From Picocystis sp. L7 (taxonomy: Eukaryota; Chlorophyta; Picocystophyceae; Picocystales; Picocystaceae), in NCBI GenBank assembly GCA_020975725.1, contig QXJR01000005.1:930001-994000 (forward strand): a stretch of 64,000 bases of DNA, written 5' to 3'. Below the pieces are notes generated by a model. It was given only the letters and a program-made list of their open reading frames with translations. It ran no database searches and was not told the DNA's origin. The position numbers were made by a program, and so were the translations under genes. Positions 54,101-61,085 of the stretch are shown here, in pieces (the first letter of the stretch is position 1; each line of letters starts with the position of its first letter).

Positions 54101-56111
54101 CGCATTCCCTGTTGGGTGGATCGCCAATATGCTGTGGCCATGGATTCAAAACCACACACGGACGCTTCGACCGCTAGCATGCTGCAGTCTTGCTCGGACT
54201 GTGTGTGGTCTCCTAGTGTCTAATGCAGCAATACGAACCCGCTGTCTTAATGCCGTAGATCGTAGGACTAGTGAGGGTCCTACCATACTACAGCGCCTGC
54301 ATACAGCTGCCCTTGCCGATGCCAAATACCAAGACCTTTTACGCACACCTGGAAACAATTATATTACCAAGGATAGTCTATTGTTCTTAGCACGAGAGGG
54401 CCACCAATCAGTGGTCGTCCCTGCTGACAACGCGCTGCGCCAGGATCTACTGCATCTCGTTCATGATAGGGCTCACTTTGGCGTTACGCGTACGTACCAA
54501 ACAGCTCTTCGTCGCTTTTGCTGGCAAGGAATGAGGGGGCATATCCAGCATTTTGTGGCGCGCTGCCCAACTTGCCAGCTACAAAAGCCTGCAAATCAGG
54601 AACGCCACCAGCAGCTGTTCCCTGAAACGCGCTTTTACCCTCACCCATTCCATATAGTTATATTGGATGTGGTGGAACATCTGCCGCTCACCCCACGGGG
54701 GCACGATGCAGTTCTTACTGTGGTAGACAGATTCACAAAATTCGCTGTCTACATACCAATTCACAGCTCATGGAGTTCCCACCAACAGGCTATGGCTTTG
54801 TTGGATAACTTGGTCTTCAGGTACCACTGCCCTGTGCGAATAGTCACTGACAACGGGCCTGCTTATCGTGCGTTGTTCAAAGCCTTTTGTGCTACGCTTG
54901 GCGCTTTTCACATTACTGGAACCCCATACCATTCGCAATCGCAAGGTGGCGCAGAACGCCAACACCGGACTTTATTACAGACCCTGCGATCGATGTGCGA
55001 TGACAAGGCTAATTGGGACCTTTACCTACAAGCGGCGGCGCATGCATATAATGATTCTGAGCGTTCAGTTACTCACTACTCACCCTTCCAGCTACTGTAC
55101 GGTTGCCACTCTAGGCTACCTTGGCACCTCCAGCTACCTTCCTTGGACACCTCTGCCAAGGAATTGACAGCATTATCGCTCGACAGGCGCATCACAGACA
55201 TCCTTGATGGACAGAGGAAAATGTATGGACTGGTACTTGATAGGCTCCAAAAGGGGGCAAAGAGGATGCAAGAGGCTACTGCATCTCGCACACCGAAAGA
55301 ATTTCCTGTGGGCGCCAAGGTGAAGGTAATGTATGGCCTGAAGGGGCCCACAGACAAACACAAATTGGAACCATATTACGTAGGACCCTACATTATCAAG
55401 CAAAATCTGGGGAGGGGAGCGTACCGTCTCCAATTACCTCCAGGGTCCGCATTTTCAGATCGCATTAACGTTGATCGGTTGGAACTGTGGGTCGACTCAG
55501 ACTTTACCCTGTTCCCAGGGGATGAAGATATCCTGCCTGCAACAATGCTCTTACCAAAGCCAACATTTGAAGAAGGAGGGGAGGCTAGTTCACGTATACG
55601 GCGATACCTGCTGCGGGACTATTCCCTCTTTCCAGGAGGGCCGGTCCGCTACTATGTGGAGGGCAACCAATCCGATGCTGCGAAACGATACTTTTGGGTT
55701 GACGAATCAACAGAAATTCTCAACGAGTTCCTAGCACTGGAAGAAAACAATGGGTGTATACCTGAAAAGGGGATCAATCTTGCGAACATAAAGGCTGTGC
55801 GAGAGCACAAAGTAAAAGCGTACCTGCAGTACCCCTCACCGATATTGGTCAACACCTGGACTTATCAAAGGCTACCGTTCTCTACACGACGGCCCCCGTC
55901 CTGGAAGCGGCCATTGAGTTTAAAGGGACAAATTGTCCATGAGTTCTTCCATGAAGAAGGAACGACAGGGTCATTCTATCAGGGACAAGTCACACAAGTT
56001 ACAAATAGGGAATGCAGAATTCTGTGGACAGATGGACAGATGAGTACTTACTCCCACCAAAAGACCAGATCTCTCATATACAACCCGATCGCGTATGTAT
56101 ATGGGTTTTAA
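51168..56111 (+). CDS. Pol of gypsy G: PR-RT-RNase H-DNA methyltransferase-integrase-chromo/Tudor-like tail
   Basis: This 1647-residue frame starts 35 bases after gag in a different frame, so recoding or another start is needed, as in many gypsies. The protease region is near residue 50 (AYLDTLASYCFI, with DTLA in place of the usual D-S/T-G-A; gypsy D shares this). Reverse transcriptase has VYMDDVLVHS (421-424) and RNase H has ETDASDTGMGAAL (about 568). A C5-cytosine methyltransferase occupies about 700-1000: motif I DLCAGTGT, IV PCQ at 792, VIII QARHR and X GNAFPV at about 977. Integrase follows, with a zinc region H..H..C..C (from about 1099), DDE residues in ILDVVEHL, TDNGPAYR and GGAERQHR, and a GPY module YYVGPYII (about 1405). 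A chromodomain-like stretch (RYYVEGN...FWVDES, about 1475-1535) and a Tudor-like stretch (FYQGQV...ILWTDGQ, about 1586-1640) end the protein. Confidence 0.93.
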   Translation: MEPGAGTTTLPNSDDLGIVYLRPSKRTVPRQEFLAATTYFGQNKKILTQAYLDTLASYCFISDDLFRKLQKEDPDGYTWKTTENYFDFSVAVGEDVHRAPVIKATITMDGFKTTLHFGVAPLGTFDCILGASFCAAHLVSLDWPNHRMKLRDAEDRVHSVHGDRNFISQRKLDLIVPRSEVRQAVQQPGCLFLMIQPLDTAYELTEEELDLTKMRSKVTDAWGLDPSEQQRLDHLLEHRYAHVFEPRKGPPPERVPGESFSIQLTPEAHPQYRNYYRLSPTQQTALRELIAQYVDEGKMDLCAGSSWGAPVILVPKKDGGWRVVFDYRFLNNVTVKDRYPLPRIDDYLNNLQGARYFSSMDALDGFHQVPMSKEDIQKTAVVTPFGSYVWKVMPMGVANAPAMFQRMMNRIIGHMMFLKVYMDDVLVHSETKDKHFQQLEQLFEVCSREDIRLKRSKCAFFQSTLEWVGYRIKEGEMTCTDHLVQKIKNFPPPTMQRENMAFLGLCQFYMRFVPQYTDMAAPLTDLNQAACKYDFQRYWKPPQEKAFQDLVQALTSAPVLRLFNNDLPIRVETDASDTGMGAALMQQYENDEWRPVEYWSKKFNSAQLNYHPAEKETCAIIYALQHWRHLLFGQPFTVLTDNKASQYLTSKATEQLSPREMRWSEKLSYFAPFTVEYRPGTMNGGPDYFSRHTSEKVDQKKICILDLCAGTGTVLRALGLIVPVDSPLMSDYIAVELDAACRSAILRVFHQVRLEHPGLFTRKDIFRYGNDVKALTSRRCLPKVDLIIAGVPCQPFSRANTSATTPPLGLRDVRELFTAVDAIKHRLKNPDYLIECTPFAPHLEKDFGTVNQWFGEPELHDLSLYCAQARHRYCWTSLLARTGSAIEFNAIPLLWQDCLDTGATVPKDGMGHPLLKCPSLMASANSHSDRNQAVWVIAEDNSRRPMTAAERERVAGMKAGDTAAAGVSEIDRHRMCGNAFPVGWIANMLWPWIQNHTRTLRPLACCSLARTVCGLLVSNAAIRTRCLNAVDRRTSEGPTILQRLHTAALADAKYQDLLRTPGNNYITKDSLLFLAREGHQSVVVPADNALRQDLLHLVHDRAHFGVTRTYQTALRRFCWQGMRGHIQHFVARCPTCQLQKPANQERHQQLFPETRFYPHPFHIVILDVVEHLPLTPRGHDAVLTVVDRFTKFAVYIPIHSSWSSHQQAMALLDNLVFRYHCPVRIVTDNGPAYRALFKAFCATLGAFHITGTPYHSQSQGGAERQHRTLLQTLRSMCDDKANWDLYLQAAAHAYNDSERSVTHYSPFQLLYGCHSRLPWHLQLPSLDTSAKELTALSLDRRITDILDGQRKMYGLVLDRLQKGAKRMQEATASRTPKEFPVGAKVKVMYGLKGPTDKHKLEPYYVGPYIIKQNLGRGAYRLQLPPGSAFSDRINVDRLELWVDSDFTLFPGDEDILPATMLLPKPTFEEGGEASSRIRRYLLRDYSLFPGGPVRYYVEGNQSDAAKRYFWVDESTEILNEFLALEENNGCIPEKGINLANIKAVREHKVKAYLQYPSPILVNTWTYQRLPFSTRRPPSWKRPLSLKGQIVHEFFHEEGTTGSFYQGQVTQVTNRECRILWTDGQMSTYSHQKTRSLIYNPIAYVYGF
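53268..54160 (+). other. C5-cytosine DNA methyltransferase domain in pol of gypsy G
   Basis: The order of conserved motifs is complete: SAM-binding motif I (ILDLCAGTGT), II (IAVELD), III-like (RKDIFRYGND), catalytic IV (AGVPCQPFSRAN), VI (LIECTPFAPH), VIII (CAQARHRYCW), IX-like (MTAAERERVAGM) and X (MCGNAFPVGWI). Motif VI, usually ENV, reads ECT here and in gypsies D and H, so this is a lineage trait. About 300 residues with a short target-recognition region suggest a compact enzyme. The target sequence cannot be read from the primary sequence. Confidence 0.9.
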
Positions 56112-56158
56112 GCCTGATAACTACAATATACAGCACTCGGCGCTGGGAGCCAGGAGAA

Positions 56159-56694
56159 TGTTGCATGCCTTTACTATCTCGGGGCACCCATCGAGTCCCG
56201 ATTCGAACCAGACCAAGTAGGAGTATCCGAGTAGGGTCACTAGAGACCACCCCCCTTTTTACGGACCTAAAGTGACCCCAAACAGGCACAGGAGTGCCCC
56301 TTATCCTGATAGGGCAAGGAATGGTCGAAGACCATTCCGGGGCGAAGTAGAGATTCTGCCCCGGAATCAGGGTCCTCGGCACGCGCCCGTGGGGCGTAAC
56401 CCCAGGGAAACAAGCTCCCCATCGGTGCGGTCCCTGCCTGGGGAGCAGTTTTCACCTGGCGACCCCTCACGTGACCAGGGTGCATGCGAGTGGGGCGCCA
56501 GGCCGTCGTGCCCATTCAAGGGGCAATACTTATGCCATCATTGCTTCGTAATACATCAGAATCACTTTACTTTGAGAGAAAAAAGACGTCCACTCGTCGT
56601 TCCCTCAAGAGAAAAGGAGCATAGCAACACCGTGTGGGATTGCGCTTCGGACGTGAGCCTTTGCCTTGCTCATTCCACGGACGCTTGCGCAATA
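56159..56694 (+). repeat. 3' LTR of gypsy G
   Basis: This LTR is 536 bp long, TGTTGCATGCC...GCGCAATA, and differs from the 5' LTR by six transitions. The D-family LTR sequence begins at the next base. Confidence 0.93.
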
Positions 56695-57387
56695 ATGCCA
56701 AGGGAAGAGGATGGAAACGCCTCGAAGGGCGCGTTTGTGGAGCGTCAGCCGTGTGGGACGGCTCCTGCTGACTTGTGCGAGTCTTGGCGGTGTTGAGAAG
56801 CCGCAGCAAGCTCGTGCTTGGTGGAGGCACGCACTTGAGAAGTCGTCAAGGTAAAAGTCTATTTTCAAGTCAAGTGAGGGGGGCCTCTAGTAGGCCCTCA
56901 AACCAGCAGCGGTTCAGGGTGGTACCCTTATCTCCATGGGGCGCCTGGTGGTCACGTGGCCCTGTCGCCCTCATCGGACGGTTGCACGACAGGCAAGCAC
57001 GTGACCCAGATCCCCAGGGTGCTTCCCCACCCTTCGATCGACCTCGGGAGATTCGGGGGGATCCGGTCCCCCCTTCTGCCCGAGTCTCCTAGGGTTGCCC
57101 CGAACTGAGCCTGGGCTTCATCGGGTTCGCCCTAGGTCTATCCGGACGGCTGGTATTGGGGAGATCCCTCGTACCCTCGGACCGGGGTACCAAGGGCTTC
57201 CCATCCCCCGCCTTCCCAGGTCCCGAGTCGCACTCGTCCAGTTGGGGAGGGGTTACCCGTCCTGTACCTAACTTGATATCCAGCGATTCACAGCAAGCTC
57301 CAAGCTCGCTTATCTAAGCTACTGCTTGACAAGGATCGTTGTCAAGCACCGGGTCCCATCGTAGGGGGGATCCTGCCCTGTGCAACA
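56695..57387 (-). repeat. Front of the 5' LTR of gypsy D (inverted and separated)
   Basis: Read on the minus strand this is a D-family LTR from TGTTGCACAGGGCAGG to CTTCCCTTGGCAT. It lacks the 784-bp TIR element present in the D 3' LTR. Its 693 bp plus the 68 bp at 12070-12137, minus the shared 4-bp GCAT, give 757 bp, the length of the D 3' LTR without the insertion. It is therefore best read as the missing front of the D 5' LTR, now 44 kb away and in opposite orientation. Confidence 0.82.
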
Positions 57388-57730
57388 GTTCCACAAAGCG
57401 AGAAAGCGTAAATCTACTCCTCCAAATGGAGGAACGTGGGCAAATGGTGCATCCTCTCTATTACTTTCGTTGGATAAGGAAGGGAAGACGACAGCAAGGA
57501 CTAAATGCTTTGCAGACTCTACATGGAGATGGCCCTTCCACTTTAATAAGTTGGTCTTCTCATCCTTTGGACATATCTTGCGCCTCATTGGTCGTCGTTT
57601 GAAGAAGGGGAAATACATGGGGAGCAAATAGGAACAACGGATTCCAAAATGACGACGTATTATACTTGTAACTTTTGATCTACCATGCATCATTAAGGAA
57701 ATGACCATGCATTATGAAGGTTTGGAATTC
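57388..57730. other. Short host stretch between gypsy LTRs
   Basis: The first four bases, GTTC, are the inverted partner of GAAC at 20001-20004. A minus-strand frame from 57708 (MVISLMMHGRSKVTS) is open up to the LTR boundary, but nothing in it is recognisable. No repeat was recognised. It is probably the original host sequence beside the gypsy D insertion. Confidence 0.6.
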
Positions 57731-58157
57731 TGTTAAAGCATTCCACGCACCGTGCAAGAGATGGTATATCGCAAAGCATTAATTGTTTCCATGCGGGAGG
57801 TGTTCGTGTTGGAAACTCCCACAAGGTCACAAGGTAGAGGTAAATGTGCGTGAGCAATGTTTTTATCGGCTCGAAATGTAAATCCGTACGATTGGTAAAG
57901 GGACGTACGTTGGTTTCCTCTGTGACATAATAAGTATGTTAGGAGTGCGATCCTTCGCTCTTGAGCTCCGCCTACGCGGAGGAAGTTGCCTTGGAGGACG
58001 TGGAGGCGCTTGGGAGGCGGCTCGTCCTTCGAGGTCAAGATCAACTTAATTAAACCGTGCGGTTGGGGGAAGTTAAGTACTTTCCTCAACCGGAGGTCAC
58101 CCATCCATTGGAGCCCTCCAATGGATGAGGACCCAATAGAGGTGTTGGGTCCTAACA
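57731..58157 (-). repeat. 3' LTR of gypsy H
   Basis: After a purine-rich tract (GGGGTTGGGGAG) the LTR starts TGTTAGGACCC on the minus strand. The most likely end is GCTTTAACA, giving 427 bp with TG...CA termini, unlike the TG...TA of gypsies C, D and G. The far end is inferred from the inverted TGTTA only. Confidence 0.65.
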
Positions 58158-60229
58158 CTCCCCAACCCCAGCACCGGCGTCCTCGACGGTATTTGACGTC
58201 ACTGAAACTAGTAGGTAATAGAGGAGAAAACCTGCCCTCAGGTCAAAAACTCCTTAGCTTATCTAATCTATCCGATTGGATGCTGTGTACAGCAGTCCTT
58301 TCAGCTCTTGATGTCCAACTTTTTCCTCATAAGCATCGGTATAACGAATTGTGTACTTTCCCTTGGCATTTTGTGGAGTTGTGACCACTTCTCCTGCATA
58401 ATACATGAGCAGATTATGTTCGTCGAAACGTTTTTGAACGACGCGATGTAAGTTTAGTTGAGGGGTGTCATGCAGGCTTGCTAGCTTGACGGTGGGTGTA
58501 CGTCCCAAGGCTGCTGCCCAAGGAGCCTTTCCTGTCCAGGTGTTACGGAGGATTGGTGTCTTCTGCAGGTATTTTACCTGCTTGTGGTCTTGTACGGCTG
58601 CTGAGTTCGTTGGTGTGATTCCTGTCTCAGGCAAGATACCATTGACTTTCTCGTAAACAATCGCATCGCTGATAATTCCGGCGTCTTCGACTGCCCACCC
58701 CAGGTCTTTGGAGGGGGTATCCCACTGAACATAATAGCGTGGAGGTACTGTACTCCAACTGCGCAAAAGATATTTCCTGATAGGATAGGATGGTTGTTTC
58801 TCTGAAGTCTGCACAGGTGATTGTGCTGGCAACAATGATGGTGCAGGCTGTTGAGCCAAAGGAAATTTGGCTGAATCAGCAGTCCAGAACTTCTCTAACT
58901 TTTCTGCGTGGACGATCGGATGTACGGTGCTGCCTTCCGGCAAGCGGATCTCATAATTATCCTTTCCCAGCGAGCGGACGACCTCGGTCACCCGGAAGCG
59001 TGGCTGCAACTTGTTTTGGTCGGAACGCGTTGCACGTCCAGTCTGGACCTTTACCACTTGTCTTGGGTTAAACAATTTGGTGGTCCGCTGCCGGTCGCTA
59101 AAATTTTTCATACTTGCTTCTGCTTTGGCAATGTTGATCGCCATCTGGCGATATAGTGTCCGGTGGTGTTTGCATAATTCTGAGACATGCTGATCAATCG
59201 TACGATCCATAGGTCCAGGCAGTAAATAGAATGGCATTGTTGGATGGCGTCCCAATTCTGCCTGAAATGGAGTGACCCCAGTAGCAGCGCGGATGGTATT
59301 ATTGGTGGCAAATTCTGCAACGTGTAGGTAGCGATACCAATCTGTATCTGCACTGAGTGTATCGATTAGTGCTACGCGCAGATTATCAGCAAGCGTTGCA
59401 ATTTGTCGCTCTGTTTGTCCGTCGGCTTGCTGATGGTAGGCAGTAGTAAGCCTGGCAGTGATGCCCAGTGCTTCCATGAAATCGCGCCAGTATGTGCTGG
59501 TAAATTTTGTGTCGCGGTCCATTATGAGATTGGTAGGACAACCACGTTTAGAGATCCAATGTTGCTCAAATTGGAAGGCCAATTCTGCTGCACCGATAGT
59601 GGTAGTGATGGGTACATAGACTGTATATTTGGTAAATCGATCAACGATAACCAGGACTGCATTGTGCTTGTGACTGGTAGGCAGCCCCATTGCTATGTCC
59701 AACGTTACCCATCTGTTTGGGTACGAACCGTGGTCTGTAGAATGGTTCTGCGTCTTGTAACGCTGTCTACTAATCTTGCCCAATTGACAGGCATAGCATT
59801 GTTTGCAATATGCCTTAATGTCTGCATGCATGCCAGGCCAGTAATACTGGCGAGTCATGAGCTCGGTTGTCTTAAGGATTCCTGGGTGTCCTGCATAAGG
59901 CAGATCGTGCACAGTCATAAGAAGCAGGTTCTTCACTGTTCGATCGTCAGGTACATACAACTTCTTCTGATTGTTGATAATTTTGTATCTCAAGTCACCG
60001 ACCTTCTGCAAACTATCTGTCTCCAGTAGTTGCTGGTACTTTCGATCGTTTGATGCTGCTTTCGCAATTAATGCATCCAATTGGCTGATTTTACCAATGT
60101 CGACTGCTGTGAGTATCGATTGCAGCGGTTGCGTTGAAGTACTCACAGCTTGGTAAAAAGGACTATCCTGTGCCCCGGGTGAGGGCTGAGAGTAGCATGC
60201 TGTTGAATGCGAAGCGCTATCATCTACTG

Positions 60230-61085
60230 TATTGATCCATATGCGTAAGATAGAATTGATCCAGGAAACTGGGAAGGCATTGCCTAGCATGCGATTGCGG
60301 GCTGCTTTGTCCACCCCTGGGGCTGCTGTGTCCCCTTGCTCCAATCCTACCAGTAGCTCGCGCTCCTCGGGAGTCATATGCCTTTTAGTTGTTGACTTCT
60401 CCTGTTGCACCAAGGATTGGCCATTACGGACGTTGTGCGTATTGCGCCAGCTGGCCATCAGAGTGGGAGCCTTATCGGTGGGTGCTACCCACCCCACCTG
60501 CAAGCAATCCTGCCAGGAGAGCGGCTGAATTAGTTCCGTTGGTTGCGGCACTAGATTATCTGTATCCAAATTACTCCAAAGCAGCCTAGTGCGTCGCTGC
60601 GCTGACCACTGGCTCAAGTTATGGACAGTTGGTTGTCCCAACCAAAGCTGAATTTGTGTAAGATCCCCTTGTAGGTGGGCAGCGAACGGCGTACATTCAA
60701 TGGCATAGAAGGTAGCCTGCGTTCGGAGTATGAGCTGGTGCGCCGTTTGGAAAAGCGAACGCTCATCCTGTAATCCCTTGTTATTTGGGTTAGCGGTGCT
60801 GAAAGGCTGACATGGCACACCTGCAATGAGAAAGTCCACCTGAGGAACTCTCCTGTTGCACACGTCTTTGGCATCATGGCCCAACCGAAAGATGTCTTTG
60901 CGCAGGAACAGGTCTGGGCGGTCCCGTTGAGCCAAGTTAAACACCCTTTGGATCACCAATCGGCAATCTGCGTTGTTTTCCACTGCGAGGTAATCAATGC
61001 GGATGTGTTTTGGTACAGTGTGCGCGAGACTACGAATGACGGTGCCAGTTCCTGCGCACAAATCCAGTATAGTGAGCTTCAGCTC
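60230..61085 (-). other. C5-cytosine DNA methyltransferase domain in pol of gypsy H
   Basis: The same position (after RNase H, before the integrase zinc region) and the same motif order as in gypsy G are seen: TILDLCAGTGTVIRSL, LAVENN, LRKDIFRLGHD, AGVPCQPFSTAN, AIECTPFAAH, AQRRTRLLW, MTPEERELLVGL and RMLGNAFPVSWI. The shared ECT at motif VI and the shared position argue for one capture before the H and G lineages split. Confidence 0.88.

Larger units (their letters stand above)
49113..56694 (+). mobile_element. Ty3/gypsy element G with DNA methyltransferase (looks whole)
   Basis: This is the reference copy of the methyltransferase-bearing gypsy. It comprises a 5' LTR, gag (49918-51132), pol (51168-56111), a purine-rich tract (GGGAGCCAGGAGAA) and a 3' LTR. 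Both 536-bp LTRs run TGTTGC...GCAATA and differ at six positions, all transitions, four of them at CpG, so the insertion is young (about 1% LTR divergence). Bases 49113-54027 are repeated inverted as gypsy C. Its right flank starts ATGC, the partner of GCAT beside gypsy C. Its left flank belongs to copia F. Confidence 0.95.

Noticed and set aside
53268-54160. A bacterial restriction-modification methyltransferase or contaminating phage DNA
   Set aside because: The domain is in one frame with RT, RNase H and integrase, recurs at the same place in five gypsy copies, and no restriction enzyme gene is nearby.
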